A stretch of DNA of 64,000 nt from Dyella amyloliquefaciens (GTDB lineage: Bacteria; Pseudomonadota; Gammaproteobacteria; Xanthomonadales; Rhodanobacteraceae): contig NZ_SAYT01000001.1 of the NCBI RefSeq assembly GCF_004296575.1, forward strand, positions 962,856 through 1,026,855, in the 5' to 3' direction. The notes beneath the pieces are model-generated. The model saw only the letters and a list, made by a program, of their open reading frames with translations, had not been told where the DNA came from and did not search any database. The position numbers were made by a program, and so were the translations under genes. Positions 8,147 through 17,851 of this stretch are shown piece by piece. How positions within the stretch are numbered: position 1 is the stretch's first letter; each line of letters starts with the position of its first letter.

Positions 8147-9910
8147 TTACTTGAGTTCGGTCTGGCTGGTGATCACCAGTCCACCGCTCTCCATGCGCAC
8201 ATCGCCGCTCAACGTCTTGATGCGTGCGGCCTGTGCCTCCATCGATGCGAACTGCTGCTTCGAGTGCTCCGCAGCCGCCTTGGCCGTGGCCTGGGCTTCC
8301 GGATCGTCCGCATTCGTTTCGGCGGTGAGTTCCGCGATGTGCTCGGCCTTCTGCGCCATGGCCTTGACCCAGGCCTGGTACATCTCGCCACTCAGTTGCA
8401 GGCGACCGAGACGGCCCGCGTCGCCAGTCGGCGCGCCGAGCAATTCACCCAGCTTGGCGTCTTCGCCCTGGCCAATGGCCAGCGCGAGTGCCTTCGGGCC
8501 CATCGCGGCCCACACCGGCGTGCCCAGCGGCGCGGTGACTTCCGGCGGCAGTGCCACCGGCTTGCCATCGGTGCCCAGCTTCAGCTGCTGCAGACCCGAG
8601 ACGGCCATCTGCGCCATGGCGAGAAGCCCGGCGGGATTGGAGGTGCCGATCAGGATGCGACCGCTGAACTTAGGCATGCTGTCGTTGCTGCCGGGCTCGA
8701 AGCTGTCGAGTGCCACGCGTGCACCGAGCAGATCGCCGACGGGCGGGACGGCAGCCTGCTGCGACATCAGGCCCAGCTTGGCGAAGCTGTCATTGAGGTC
8801 GGCCAGCGTGGGGCAGGCGAAGGGCTTGGCAGCCACGGCCTCGGCCTGCGCGCTCCAGAACGCACGCATCTGCACCATCGGCACGGCGATGCTGAGGTCG
8901 AACGGCGCGGTACCCGCAGCGCCCAGGCCCGGCAGCTCCACCTTGAGGCCGCTGAAGGCCTTGGTGATGTCGTCAGCCAGCGCCACGTCCCAGCGGATGT
9001 CCTGGTGCTTCTCGTCCAGCTTGGTGTAGCCGAAGCTCAGCGACGGCACGCGCGCGGCGATGCGCGTGGCATCGGCCTCGCATGCCGGGGAGACCTGGAG
9101 CTGATTGGCGACCGGTTCGCCGGTCTTGGCCGATTCGGCTTCGGCGCGCGCCTTGATCAGCGCGTTGAACATCGGGTCCTTGCCGCTGGCAGCCAGCGGC
9201 AGCAGGCGAACGAGATCGACCTGGCCGATCGCCCAGGGCTGGTAATCCTTGGCCTTGGCGAGCTTCTCGAGGCGACCGTCGTCCTGCAGGCTCTTCGTCG
9301 GGCGATCGAGGCCGAAGGCGAGGCGCAGGGTGGCTTCGGGCGCATCGGCTGGCAGCAGGGCGGCGACCGCCTGCTTGCCGACCACCGCCATCACCACCTG
9401 CATGCCGGCTTCCGCCGAGACGTGCCTGCGATAGTTCAGGCCACCGAGCGTGGCGGTCTCGAACGGCTTGCCATAGGCGGCTTCCAGGCGTCCCACGAAG
9501 GCGTCGAACGCCTTGGGATCGATCAGTTCGAAACGCACGACCGGCGACAGGCCCAGGCCGTAGAACGCCGAGTGGCCCTTCATGTTGAGGCCGGCATTCT
9601 GTGCGAACGTCTCGATGGTCTTGCCGTCCAGCTCGGCGATGATGGCCTTGAGCAGGCGCGAGGCGTCCGGGTCCTTCTCGGCCAGGTCATCGGCGGTGGA
9701 GCGCAGCTGCGCCAGCTCGGCCGGCAACTGGGTGTCCGCCTGGGCCAGCAGGGCCTTGCGGGTGTCGTCGTCCAGCACGTCGAGGTTGGCCACCACGTAC
9801 GGCGTATCGGCCGGCACGAAGGCGAGGGGCGCGTCCTTGTCCTTGTGATGGCATGCAGCCAGCAGCACGCCGGCGAAGCCCAGCGCGGCAATCCGCGTCG
9901 TCGATCGCAT
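8147..9910 (-). CDS. Large predicted lipoprotein of unknown function
   Basis: 587 residues; I do not recognise the family with confidence. A lipobox LLAAC at residues 16-20 predicts lipidation at Cys20, followed by the charged linker HHKDKD. The start of the mature protein (FVPADTPYVVANLD) and repeated alternating strand and helix segments resemble large envelope proteins of the Xanthomonadales described only as hypothetical. The C-terminal quarter contains a long helical Ala/Gln/Glu region (about residues 500-560), probably coiled coil. The ATG at 9910 follows an AAGGGA site. It appears monocistronic, with a terminator after it and pyrB about 80 bp upstream on the same strand. Confidence 0.75.
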   Translation of the reverse strand: MRSTTRIAALGFAGVLLAACHHKDKDAPLAFVPADTPYVVANLDVLDDDTRKALLAQADTQLPAELAQLRSTADDLAEKDPDASRLLKAIIAELDGKTIETFAQNAGLNMKGHSAFYGLGLSPVVRFELIDPKAFDAFVGRLEAAYGKPFETATLGGLNYRRHVSAEAGMQVVMAVVGKQAVAALLPADAPEATLRLAFGLDRPTKSLQDDGRLEKLAKAKDYQPWAIGQVDLVRLLPLAASGKDPMFNALIKARAEAESAKTGEPVANQLQVSPACEADATRIAARVPSLSFGYTKLDEKHQDIRWDVALADDITKAFSGLKVELPGLGAAGTAPFDLSIAVPMVQMRAFWSAQAEAVAAKPFACPTLADLNDSFAKLGLMSQQAAVPPVGDLLGARVALDSFEPGSNDSMPKFSGRILIGTSNPAGLLAMAQMAVSGLQQLKLGTDGKPVALPPEVTAPLGTPVWAAMGPKALALAIGQGEDAKLGELLGAPTGDAGRLGRLQLSGEMYQAWVKAMAQKAEHIAELTAETNADDPEAQATAKAAAEHSKQQFASMEAQAARIKTLSGDVRMESGGLVITSQTELK

Positions 9911-9993
9911 GTCTATTCCCTTGAATGAAATGGGTGAGTCGCGCCGCGCATTATGCCCGGATTCGGGGTATGACGCGGCGCATCACGCGGGGC

Positions 9994-10920
9994 TCAGCGG
10001 CCCAGAACCTCGGCCAGCACGGCCATGCGCACGAACACGCCGTTGCCCACCTGCTCGAGGATGCGCGACTGTGGGCCGTCGGCCACTTCCGAGGCGATCT
10101 CGATGCCGCGGTTGATCGGGCCCGGGTGCATCACCAGTGCCCCCTTGGCCGCGCGCTCCAGACGGCGGTTGTCGAGCCCGTAGCGCGTGAAATAGGCCGC
10201 CTCGTCCGGCAGGTCGGTGGCGGCCATGCGTTCCTTCTGCAGGCGCAGCATGATCACCGCGTCGGCGCCTTCGATCGCCGCGTCGAAATCGTCGGTGATC
10301 ACGCACTGCGGGAATTCGTCCTGCGAGGGCATCAACGCCTGCGGCGAGCACAGGCGGATTTCCTTGGCGCCGAGTGCGCTCAGCGCGTGCACGTCCGAGC
10401 GCGCGACGCGCGAGTGCTTCACGTCGCCGCAGATGACCACGGTGAGCCGGCTGAAATCCGGTCGGTGCTGGCGGATGGTGAGCACGTCGAGCAGGCCCTG
10501 GGTGGGGTGTGCGCGATTGCCGTCGCCGGCGTTGATCACCGACACGCCGCTCATCGCGTGGCGCACCAGTTCTTCCGGCGTACCGGACACCTTGTGGCGC
10601 ACCACGATGGCGTCGAGGTGCATGGCTTCGAGTGTGTGCAGCGTGTCGAACAGCGCCTCGCCCTTGCTGGTGGAGGAGAAGCCGATGTCGAAGTTGATCA
10701 CGTCCGCGCCGAGGCGGCGGGCGGCCAGCTCGAACGACGTGCGCGTACGCGTCGACGGCTCGAAGAACAGGTTGAGGATGGTGCGTCCGGACAGCAGGTC
10801 CAGCTTGCGCGTACCGTGGGCGCAACCGTCGCGCATGGTTTCCGCGCGATCGAGCAGGCGCTCGATGGTTTCACGGGGCAGGTTTTCCAGCGTGGTGAGG
10901 TGGCGCAGGCGTTGGCTCAT
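9994..10920 (-). CDS. pyrB: Aspartate carbamoyltransferase catalytic subunit
   Basis: Condenses carbamoyl phosphate with aspartate, the first committed step of pyrimidine synthesis. It has 308 residues (E. coli 311). The carbamoyl-phosphate motif STRTRTSF is at about 56-63, with GDVKHSRVARS near 160-170 and HPGPINRG near 263-270. No regulatory subunit (pyrI) lies beside it, so the class cannot be judged from the window. Last gene of the run gshB-tonB-algH-ruvX-pyrB, 24 bp after ruvX. Confidence 0.96.
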   Translation of the reverse strand: MSQRLRHLTTLENLPRETIERLLDRAETMRDGCAHGTRKLDLLSGRTILNLFFEPSTRTRTSFELAARRLGADVINFDIGFSSTSKGEALFDTLHTLEAMHLDAIVVRHKVSGTPEELVRHAMSGVSVINAGDGNRAHPTQGLLDVLTIRQHRPDFSRLTVVICGDVKHSRVARSDVHALSALGAKEIRLCSPQALMPSQDEFPQCVITDDFDAAIEGADAVIMLRLQKERMAATDLPDEAAYFTRYGLDNRRLERAAKGALVMHPGPINRGIEIASEVADGPQSRILEQVGNGVFVRMAVLAEVLGR

Positions 10921-10944
10921 GGCAGGCGATTGTCGTGGAAGGTG

Positions 10945-11379
10945 TCAGTGTCCGGTAGTCACGGCGCTGGCGAGCCAGCGTTCGAGAATCACGGCGGCGG
11001 CTTCGGCATCGATGGTGGCAGCATCGCGGCGTTTCTTCAGCCCCGCGGCGCGCGCGCTGGCGAAGCGCTGCGCGGCTTCGCGCGAGCTGTGGCGTTCGTC
11101 GGTGAGTTCGACGGGCAGGCCGTAGCGCTGGCCCAGCTTCTTGGCGAAGCGGCGGGCGCCACGGCTGGCGGGCTGCTCCTCGCCCTCCAGGGTCAGCGGC
11201 AGGCCCACCACGAGCGTATCGGGCAGCCATTCCTGCCGGAGAGCATCGAGCCTTGCCCAGTCGGGCTCGCCATCGCGCACGGCCGCCGTGCCGATGCCGC
11301 GAGCGCTGCCAGTGAAGCGGTTGCCGACGGCGATGCCGATCAGGCGACTGCCATAGTCGAAGCCGAACACACAGCTCAT
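10945..11379 (-). CDS. ruvX: RuvX/YqgF pre-16S rRNA nuclease family
   Basis: RNase H-fold nuclease of 144 residues; the E. coli protein YqgF finishes the 5' end of 16S rRNA, and RuvX is also described as a Holliday-junction resolvase. Visible features are the N-terminal FGFDYGSRLIGIAVGN with the first catalytic Asp, VVGLPLTLEG (about 57-66), the ERHSSREA region (about 96-103) and C-terminal DAATIDAEAAAVIL with the last acidic residues. The ATG overlaps the algH stop by four bases (ATGA), indicating translational coupling. Confidence 0.93.
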   Translation of the reverse strand: MSCVFGFDYGSRLIGIAVGNRFTGSARGIGTAAVRDGEPDWARLDALRQEWLPDTLVVGLPLTLEGEEQPASRGARRFAKKLGQRYGLPVELTDERHSSREAAQRFASARAAGLKKRRDAATIDAEAAAVILERWLASAVTTGH

Positions 11380-11951
11380 GCGTGGCCCGCGTAACCGGGC
11401 AACTGCAGCGGGTCGACGCCCACGAGGCCGGCGGCGGCGCTCCAGCGTTCCTCCAGCGGGGTGTGGAACACCACGCGCTCGCTGGCTTCGACGGTCAGCC
11501 AGGTGTTGTCCTTGAGCTCCTGTTCGAGCTGGCCGGCGCTCCAACCGGCATAGCCCAGCGTCATCACGGCCTGGCGCGGGCCTTCGCCCTTGGCCATGGC
11601 GACGAGGATGTCGCGTGAGGTGGTCACCGACCAGTCGGCGTTGATGCGGTAGCTGGACTCCCAGTGTCCGGGGTCGCGGTGCAGCACGAAGCCGCGCTCC
11701 TGCTGCACCGGGCCGCCGATCAGCACGGGCGCGTCGGCGACCTCCAGGTCGTTGCAGTCCAGCTTCATCTGCGCCAGCACATCGCCCAGGCGGTATTCGG
11801 AAAGCTGGTTCACCAGCAGTCCCACCGCACCGTCTTCGTCGTGCTGGCAGATGAAGGCCACGCCGCGCGAGAAGGGCGGCTCGGCCAGGCTGGGCATGGC
11901 GATCAGGAAATGACCGGCGAGGGACTGGGGCTGGGGATGGGGTGCAGTCAT
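11376..11951 (-). CDS. algH: YqgE/AlgH family protein
   Basis: 191 residues. YqgE/AlgH proteins are conserved beside ruvX. AlgH was named for a regulatory effect on alginate in Pseudomonas; its biochemical role is not settled. The family signature LAGHFLIAMPSL (about 11-22) is followed by FSRGVAFICQHDEDGAVGLLVNQ, with GGPVQQERGFVLH near 80-92 and LGYAGWSAGQLEQEL near 132-146. The ATG at 11951 fits the family length; an in-frame ATG 30 bases upstream lacks support. A four-base overlap with ruvX follows. Confidence 0.92.
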   Translation of the reverse strand: MTAPHPQPQSLAGHFLIAMPSLAEPPFSRGVAFICQHDEDGAVGLLVNQLSEYRLGDVLAQMKLDCNDLEVADAPVLIGGPVQQERGFVLHRDPGHWESSYRINADWSVTTSRDILVAMAKGEGPRQAVMTLGYAGWSAGQLEQELKDNTWLTVEASERVVFHTPLEERWSAAAGLVGVDPLQLPGYAGHA

Positions 11952-12019
11952 GGGCTCATTGTAAGCCCTGGGGCAGGGCAAGCGCCCGTTAGCACGAGGT
12001 GAGGAGATTGACGATGCGA

Positions 12020-12046
12020 GACGAAGGATCGCGGCCGTCCTTCGTC
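12020..12046 (-). terminator. Hairpin between tonB and algH
   Basis: A 9-bp stem (12020-12028 with 12038-12046) lies 12 bp past the tonB stop in the 107-bp gap before algH. No U-run is visible, so it may attenuate rather than end transcription. Confidence 0.4.
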
Positions 12047-12058
12047 AGGATGAGGTGA

Positions 12059-12925
12059 TCAGCGGCTCTTCAGCACGTCGTTCGGCATGAACTGCCAGGT
12101 GCGCGTGATGTTCAGCTCGTCGACGCGCTCCTTGTCGTTCGGCACGGCGGGGAAGGGGGCGGCGAGGCGCACGATGCGCTGCGCGGCAGCGTCCAGCAGC
12201 GGCTGGCCGGAGCTTTGCACCACGTCGATGCCCTTCACGGTGCCGTCGCGGTTGAGCGTCACCGTGAGCAGCACCTCGCCATGCAGGCCGCGGCGACGAG
12301 CCTCGTTCGGGTAGTTCAGGTTGCCGATGCGCTCCACGCGATCGACCCAGCCGCGCATGTAGGCGGCGTAGGCGTATTCCTTGGTGTTGGACGAGATGAA
12401 CTTCTTCTTGGGGCGCTTGGCGTAGTTGTCGATGCTGTTGCGACGCTCGGCGGCGAGCTGCGCCATTTCCTGCTTGCGCTTTTCATCTGCCGCCGAATCC
12501 GGGAGATCCTGCGGATTTCGCTCCAGCTTCGCCGTATCGGTGTTGACGCTGTAGTGGCTGTTGCCGGTGGTGGTGAGCAGCTTGTCCGGGGTGGCTTCCT
12601 GCGGCCTGGGCGTCGCGGCTTCCACCGGCTGCGGCGCCACGCCCGGCGTGGGCGTGGGCAGCGGGCCGGAGAATGGCTGCGAGGGGCGCGATGCCTTGTC
12701 GTTCTCGCCGCCGCCGCTGTTGTTGGCCTGGGCCAGGAAGTCGGCCTTGTCCGGCGCCTCGCGGTTGGCGACGTCCACCAGCGTCACGTCCAGCGTGGGC
12801 AGGCTGGGCTTGGACTTCACATAGCTGAAGGTGATGCCGAGGATCAGCACGCCATGCAGCAACAGCGAGAAAAGCATCGTGGCGCCGAACATGTCGGCGC
12901 CGGTGCGGACAGCAGGTTGGCTCAC
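12059..12925 (-). CDS. TonB-type energy transducer
   Basis: Inner-membrane anchored protein of 288 residues that would transmit proton-motive force to outer-membrane receptors. A transmembrane anchor lies at about residues 14-35. A Pro-rich periplasmic region follows (about 80-120), with a charged helical part, then a C-terminal TonB domain (about 190-288) containing YPNEARRRGLHGEVLLTV and DVVQSSGQPLLDAAA. The GTG start overlaps the gshB stop by four bases. No exbB/exbD genes are adjacent. In this order the gshB-tonB pairing is common among Xanthomonadales and Pseudomonas. Confidence 0.88.
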   Translation of the reverse strand: MSQPAVRTGADMFGATMLFSLLLHGVLILGITFSYVKSKPSLPTLDVTLVDVANREAPDKADFLAQANNSGGGENDKASRPSQPFSGPLPTPTPGVAPQPVEAATPRPQEATPDKLLTTTGNSHYSVNTDTAKLERNPQDLPDSAADEKRKQEMAQLAAERRNSIDNYAKRPKKKFISSNTKEYAYAAYMRGWVDRVERIGNLNYPNEARRRGLHGEVLLTVTLNRDGTVKGIDVVQSSGQPLLDAAAQRIVRLAAPFPAVPNDKERVDELNITRTWQFMPNDVLKSR

Positions 12926-13899
12926 GCGGCGCGGTTTCCGGTTCTCAGGCTTTCAATGACGTCGAACAGCTGGCCCGTGATATTAAGCCCGAACTGGGCA
13001 TCCAGTTCGCGCGCACAGGTCGGCGATGTGACGTTGATCTCGGTGAGGTAGTCGCCGATCACGTCCAGGCCCACGAACAGCAGGCCGCGGCGGCGCAGTT
13101 CCGGTGCCACCTGCGACACGATCCAGCGGTCGCGGTCGGACAGCGGCACGCCCACGCCGCGGCCGCCCGCGGCCAGGTTGCCGCGGAAATCGCTGCCCTG
13201 GGGGATGCGCGCCAGCGCATAGGGCACTGGCTCGCCGTCGATCACCAGGATGCGCTTGTCGCCTTCGGTGATCTGCGGGATGTACTTCTGCGCCATGGTG
13301 AACTGGCGATGCTCGCCCTTGGGGCCGGCGGCGATCAGCGTCTCCAGCATGGAGTTGAGGTTGCTGTCGCCGGCCACCACGCGGAAGATCCCGCGCCCGC
13401 CCATGCCATCCAGCGGCTTGAGCACGACTTCGCCATGGGTGGCCACGAAGGCGCGCAGCTCCGCGGCGTCGCGCGAGACCAGGGTGGGGGCCATGCACTG
13501 GGGGAAGTGCATGGCGAACAGCTTCTCGTTGCAGTCGCGCAGGGCCTGGGGCCGGTTGACCACGGTGACCCCGTCGCGCTCGGCCAGTTCGGCCACCATG
13601 GTGTCGTAGATGAACTGGGCATCGACCGGCGGGTCCTTGCGCATCAACACCACGTCCATCTCACGCAGGTCGCGCCACCGGGGTTCCTCCAGCATGAACC
13701 AGCCGGAGGCGTCCTCGCGCACGGACAGCGGGGCCAGTCGCGCCCACGGCTCGCCGCTGCGGGCGGCCAGGTCGCCCTGTTCCATGTAGAGCAGCTCGTG
13801 CCCGCGCCGCTGGGCCTCCAGCAGCATGGCAAACGTCGTGTCCTTGGCGATCTTGATGGACCCGATCGGATCCATCAGCACGGCGACCTTGAGGGCCAT
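12922..13899 (-). CDS. gshB: Glutathione synthetase
   Basis: ATP-grasp ligase that joins gamma-glutamylcysteine and glycine to make glutathione. It has 325 residues (E. coli 316). The N-terminus KVAVLMDPIGSIKIAKDTT is characteristic. ATP-grasp elements include VLKPLDGMGGRGIFRV (about 152-167) and the C-terminal FVGLDVIGDYLTEINVTSPT with metal ligands (about 276-295). The ATG at 13899 is preferred because GGAGA lies at ideal spacing, inside the leader formed by two other in-frame ATGs. First gene of the run leading to pyrB. Confidence 0.96.
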   Translation of the reverse strand: MALKVAVLMDPIGSIKIAKDTTFAMLLEAQRRGHELLYMEQGDLAARSGEPWARLAPLSVREDASGWFMLEEPRWRDLREMDVVLMRKDPPVDAQFIYDTMVAELAERDGVTVVNRPQALRDCNEKLFAMHFPQCMAPTLVSRDAAELRAFVATHGEVVLKPLDGMGGRGIFRVVAGDSNLNSMLETLIAAGPKGEHRQFTMAQKYIPQITEGDKRILVIDGEPVPYALARIPQGSDFRGNLAAGGRGVGVPLSDRDRWIVSQVAPELRRRGLLFVGLDVIGDYLTEINVTSPTCARELDAQFGLNITGQLFDVIESLRTGNRAA

Positions 13900-14267
13900 C
13901 GTCATTCTCCGGTAGTAGAGCGCGTTCACGATCCCCGGCCGGCATCGGTCGGGGAAGAGCGGGGCAGTTTACGTGGTCCGCGGGCCGTATCCGCAGAGGG
14001 TCGGTCCACCCGCCCCCGGGCCCGTAACCTGTCAAGCCCTTCACCGACTGCATTCCCGATTCAATGACGTAGGACGCTTCACGCGAGATTTCAACTTGAC
14101 GTTACGTCAGGCAGGCGGTAAACAGCTACGCACGAGTGCCTGCCGGCTGAGTGGATGTCGTACGTCGTTGGGGCTTTGCTGGATTTTCCTGTCCACCAGT
14201 GGCTGCCAGCATGTTGCCGACAGCTGCACGATTTTCCTGAGCCTGGGGCGGGTCGCAGGGGGGTGTT
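13900..14267. promoter_or_regulatory. Divergent control region between gshB and pilG
   Basis: 368 bp between divergent genes, which must carry promoters for the gshB run and the pil-chp operon. A perfect 6-bp inverted repeat TGACGT-T-ACGTCA lies at 14097-14109, with another TGACGT half at 14065-14070. Its first bases also give a TTGACG that could be a -35 box, but no good -10 follows. Nothing else was recognised. Confidence 0.4.
14097..14109. promoter_or_regulatory. Palindrome upstream of pilG, possible operator
   Basis: TGACGTTACGTCA is a 13-base perfect dyad about 160 bp before the pilG start codon. The regulator is unknown. One palindrome alone is weak evidence. Confidence 0.3.
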
Positions 14268-14669
14268 GTGAACTTGAACATAAGTGGAAATGGCCTGGCC
14301 GGCCTCAAGGTCATGGTGATCGACGACTCGAAAACCATCCGTCGAACCGCCGAGACCTTGCTTAAAAAAGAAGGTTGCGACGTGCTCACGGCTGTGGACG
14401 GTTTCGAGGCGCTCGCCAAGATTTCCGACCAGAAGCCCGCGATCATCTTCGTCGACATCATGATGCCGCGACTCGACGGCTATCAGACCTGCGCGCTGAT
14501 CAAGAACAATCCTCAGTTCCGCGCCACGCCGGTCATCATGCTGAGTTCGAAGGACGGCCTGTTCGACAAGGCGCGTGGCCGCATCGTGGGCGCCGAACAA
14601 TATCTGACCAAGCCGTTCACCCGTGACGAGCTGCTTGGTGCCATTCATCGACATGTCGCCACGGTGTAA
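14268..14669 (+). CDS. pilG: Twitching response regulator PilG
   Basis: Stand-alone CheY-like receiver (133 residues) that in Pseudomonas promotes pilus extension at the leading pole and feeds the CyaB/cAMP branch. The acidic pocket is VIDDSK (about 17-22), the phospho-acceptor Asp lies in FVDIMMPRLDG (about 61), SS replaces the usual Thr (about 90), and Lys is in LTKPFT (about 111). The GTG start follows a G-rich ribosome site. First gene of the Pil-Chp operon; pilH follows after 31 bp. Confidence 0.95.
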   Translation: MNLNISGNGLAGLKVMVIDDSKTIRRTAETLLKKEGCDVLTAVDGFEALAKISDQKPAIIFVDIMMPRLDGYQTCALIKNNPQFRATPVIMLSSKDGLFDKARGRIVGAEQYLTKPFTRDELLGAIHRHVATV

Positions 14670-14700
14670 AAACCGGCGGTAACAGGGTCTAGGGGGACCT

Positions 14701-15072
14701 GTGGCAAATATTCTCATCATCGACGACTCGCCGACTGACGTTCGCGTGTTCACCACACTGCTGGAGCGTGCCGGTTACAAGGTCGATTCCGTGGGCAACG
14801 CCGAAGAGGGCATCGAGCGCGTGCGCTCGGACAAGCCCAACCTGGTGATCATGGACGTCATCATGCCGGGCATGAATGGCTTCCAGGCTACGCGTACGCT
14901 CACGCGCGATCCGTCGACGTCGGGCATTCCCATCGTGATGATCACCACCAAGTCCATGGAAACGGACCGCGTGTGGGGCCTGCGCCAGGGTGCGCGCGCC
15001 TTCATTACCAAGCCGGTCAACGAAAAGGACCTGCTCGCCTGCATCAACGATCTCCTGCCGAGCGCGGCCTGA
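14701..15072 (+). CDS. pilH: Twitching response regulator PilH
   Basis: Second stand-alone receiver (123 residues). In Pseudomonas PilH promotes reversal and retraction, or acts as a phosphate sink opposing PilG. IIDDSPTDVR is at about 5-14, the acceptor Asp in VIMDVIMPGMNG near 51, TTK near 81-83 and ITKPV near 100-104. GTG start with an AGGGGG site. Seven bases separate it from pilI. Confidence 0.95.
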   Translation: MANILIIDDSPTDVRVFTTLLERAGYKVDSVGNAEEGIERVRSDKPNLVIMDVIMPGMNGFQATRTLTRDPSTSGIPIVMITTKSMETDRVWGLRQGARAFITKPVNEKDLLACINDLLPSAA

Positions 15073-15079
15073 GGCAACG

Positions 15080-15622
15080 ATGACCCAGACTGCCGCGCTC
15101 TCGCCCTTCGAAATTCTCGCCCGGTATGAGCAGCTCTCGCTCGCGCATGCCTCGGGTACGCCTGAGAAGCTGGAGGCGCCGGGGCTTTGGCGCGGCATCG
15201 GCTTCCGTGCGGGCAGTCGCCTGTTCGTCAGCGGCATCGACGAAATCAGCGAACTGCTGGCTCCGCCGGCACTGACCCAGGTTCCGGGCACGCAAGCCTG
15301 GCTGATGGGCGTGGCCAACGTGCGCGGCAACCTGGTGCCGGTGATCGATCTGGCTCGCTTCCTGTTCGGCGAACGCACCCAGCACACCGAACGCACCCGC
15401 CTGCTGGTCGTCCGTCAGGGCGGCGGCAGCGTGGCACTGGTGGTCGACGAAGTGTTTGGCCAGCGCACGGTGGATGCCGAGCAGCGTCGCAATGCACAAC
15501 AAGAAGACGATCCGCGCCTGGCGCGCTTCGTCGACGAACGCGTGGGTGAACCCCTGCTGGCGGTGTTCAGCATGGGCAAGCTGGTGCGTGCACCGGATTT
15601 CCGCCAGGCCGCTGCGGCCTGA
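15080..15622 (+). CDS. pilI: CheW-like adaptor PilI
   Basis: Couples the receptor PilJ to the kinase ChpA. One CheW domain of 180 residues with the conserved core VANVRGNLVPVIDLARFLFG (around 76-95) and a family-typical region SVALVVDEVFGQRTVD (about 113-128). A GAGG site lies 5 bases before the ATG. Positioned as in all Pil-Chp operons, between pilH and pilJ. Confidence 0.93.
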   Translation: MTQTAALSPFEILARYEQLSLAHASGTPEKLEAPGLWRGIGFRAGSRLFVSGIDEISELLAPPALTQVPGTQAWLMGVANVRGNLVPVIDLARFLFGERTQHTERTRLLVVRQGGGSVALVVDEVFGQRTVDAEQRRNAQQEDDPRLARFVDERVGEPLLAVFSMGKLVRAPDFRQAAAA

Positions 15623-15738
15623 CGGGCAAAACGTTGGAACATAAGTAGGGCCGGTGCCATTCGAGGCCGGATTCAGGGCGATGTACCGACATCTTTGCCG
15701 GCAAGGGCGGCGGGGTGTAGACGGGCGAGGTGAACGAA

Positions 15739-17769
15739 ATGAGCACTACAGGGGGCATGGGCAAGGAGCGAGGCTATACCGGCCTCATCATTGCCCTGAT
15801 CATCGCGTTCGGTTTCACGGGTGTGGACTTCGTCATGCTCACGCTGAGGGGCCGCGAGGACACCCAGGCCGTGGGTCTGACCACCCAGATCCAGGTGTTG
15901 TCGCAGCAGACGGCCAAATATGCGCTCGAGGCCGCGGACGGTAACGTCGATTCCTTCAAGGAATTGGAAACCAACCGCAACGCCATCGACTCGGCCGTGC
16001 AGCGCCTGCTGAAGGGCGACGAGAAGGGCGGCATGAAGCCCTACGCCGACAACAACGCCACGCCGGCCGGTCGGGCCGTCGCTGCACTGGGCAATGCCTG
16101 GGGCCAGCTCGACGCCGACATCGGCAAGATCCTCTCCAACAAGGCGCTGGTGGTGGACTCGTCCCAGCGCGCCTCGGCCCTGTCGCGCGACCTGCCGCTG
16201 CTGAACTCCAGCATGGAGCAGGTAGTGAACATCCTGCAGCAGCGCGGCGGCAGTGCGGAGCAGACCTACACGTCCGCCCGTCAGATGCTTCTGGCTGACC
16301 GCATGATCCGCCGAGTGCAGGAAGTGCTGCAGGGCGGCGACGCCTCGCAGCCTGCCGCTGACGGCCTCGCCCGCGACGGCCAGCTCTACGGCTCGGTGCT
16401 CAAGGGTCTGCTCGAAGGCAACGCCGAAGTGGGCGTGCGCGCCATGGGCGATACCAACGCGCGCAAGATCCTCGCCGACATGCAGACGCAGTGGGACAGC
16501 CTGCAGGATCCGGTTGGCAAGCTGGTTGGTGCAGCAGGCAACCTCAGCGACGTGAAGCGCGCAGGCAACCAGGCGTCGCTCGATTCGCAGAACGTGCTGC
16601 TGCGCGCCAATGAACTCGCCGACCAGATCGGCAAGCTGCCCACCCGTCGACTGTTCCCCAACCTGTGGTGGGGCGTGCTCGGTGCAATCGGCGCGGCAGC
16701 CTTCCTGATCGTCCTCGTGGTCCAGCTCGTGGCCGACCAGCGCCGCCGCTTCCAGGAGTCGACCGAACTCAACCAGCGTAACCAGGAGGCCATCATGCGC
16801 CTGCTGGACGAGATGGGTTCGCTCGCCGAAGGTGACCTGACCGTCAAGACCACGGTGACCGAAGACATCACGGGCGCCATCGCCGACTCGGTGAACTACG
16901 CCATCGACGAGTTGCGCACCCTGGTGACGACGATTAACGAAACGTCCGAGCAGGTGTCGTCCTCGGCCCAGGAAACGCAGACCACCGCGCGCCACCTGGC
17001 CGAATCCGCACAGCACCAGGCGCAGCGGATCAGCACGGCCACCACCGCGATCAACCAGATCGCGAGCCTGATGGATACCGTGTCCAAGGACTCCGCCGAA
17101 TCGGCCGACGTGGCCGAGCGCTCGGTGAAAATCGCCTCGCGCGGCGCCGAAGTGGTGCGCGAGACGATCTCGGGCATGGACTCGATCCGCGACCAGATCC
17201 AGGAAACCTCGAAGCGAATCAAGCGACTGGGTGAGTCGTCGCAGGAAATCGGCTCGATCGTGGAACTGATCAACGACATTGCCGAGCAGACCAACATCCT
17301 CGCCTTGAACGCAGCCATCCAGGCGGCCTCGGCGGGTGAAGCGGGTCGCGGCTTCGCGGTCGTGGCGGACGAAGTGCAGCGCCTCGCAGAACGTTCCGCG
17401 AGCGCTACGAAGCGAATCGAAACGCTGGTGCAGACGATTCAGTCCGATACCAACGAAGCGGTGAATTCGATGGAACAGACCACCGCGGAAGTGGTGGCCG
17501 GTGCACGACTCGCGGAGGACGCGGGTAGCGCACTGGGCGACATCGAGCGCGTGTCGCACGACTTGTCCGCGCTGATTCAGAACATCTCCACGCAGGCACG
17601 TGAGCAGTCGACCGCAGCAACCGATATTTCGGTATCGATGAATGCGATCCAGGAAATCACCTCGCAGACCTCGCAGGGCGCGAGCCAGACGGCCGACTCG
17701 ATCGGTTACCTGGCCCAGCTCGCAAGCGATCTGCGTCGTTCGGTGGCGCACTTCAAGCTGCCGGGTTGA
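15739..17769 (+). CDS. pilJ: Type IV pilus methyl-accepting receptor PilJ
   Basis: Membrane receptor that senses pilus or surface input and drives ChpA. 676 residues: TM1 about 12-34, a periplasmic PilJ-type helical module with two repeats, TM2 about 308-332, HAMP, then the signalling helix bundle with tip [20 protein letters not shown] (about 515-534). The ATG at 15739 is preferred over the in-frame GTG at 15730 because GAGGTGA lies just ahead of it. The methyltransferase gene pilK, which follows pilJ in Pseudomonas, is absent. There are 82 bp to chpA. Confidence 0.95.
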   Translation: MSTTGGMGKERGYTGLIIALIIAFGFTGVDFVMLTLRGREDTQAVGLTTQIQVLSQQTAKYALEAADGNVDSFKELETNRNAIDSAVQRLLKGDEKGGMKPYADNNATPAGRAVAALGNAWGQLDADIGKILSNKALVVDSSQRASALSRDLPLLNSSMEQVVNILQQRGGSAEQTYTSARQMLLADRMIRRVQEVLQGGDASQPAADGLARDGQLYGSVLKGLLEGNAEVGVRAMGDTNARKILADMQTQWDSLQDPVGKLVGAAGNLSDVKRAGNQASLDSQNVLLRANELADQIGKLPTRRLFPNLWWGVLGAIGAAAFLIVLVVQLVADQRRRFQESTELNQRNQEAIMRLLDEMGSLAEGDLTVKTTVTEDITGAIADSVNYAIDELRTLVTTINETSEQVSSSAQETQTTARHLAESAQHQAQRISTATTAINQIASLMDTVSKDSAESADVAERSVKIASRGAEVVRETISGMDSIRDQIQETSKRIKRLGESSQEIGSIVELINDIAEQTNILALNAAIQAASAGEAGRGFAVVADEVQRLAERSASATKRIETLVQTIQSDTNEAVNSMEQTTAEVVAGARLAEDAGSALGDIERVSHDLSALIQNISTQAREQSTAATDISVSMNAIQEITSQTSQGASQTADSIGYLAQLASDLRRSVAHFKLPG

Positions 17770-17851
17770 GTTGTTGGCCGATAACGATTTTCACAGGGGG
17801 CAACCTCGCCGGTTGCGTGACAAAGCGTTACGTGGCCGCTGAGAGGGGCGC

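Noticed and set aside
15730-15738. GTG start for pilJ three codons upstream
   Set aside because: It lies inside the GAGGTGA ribosome site that is well placed for the ATG at 15739.
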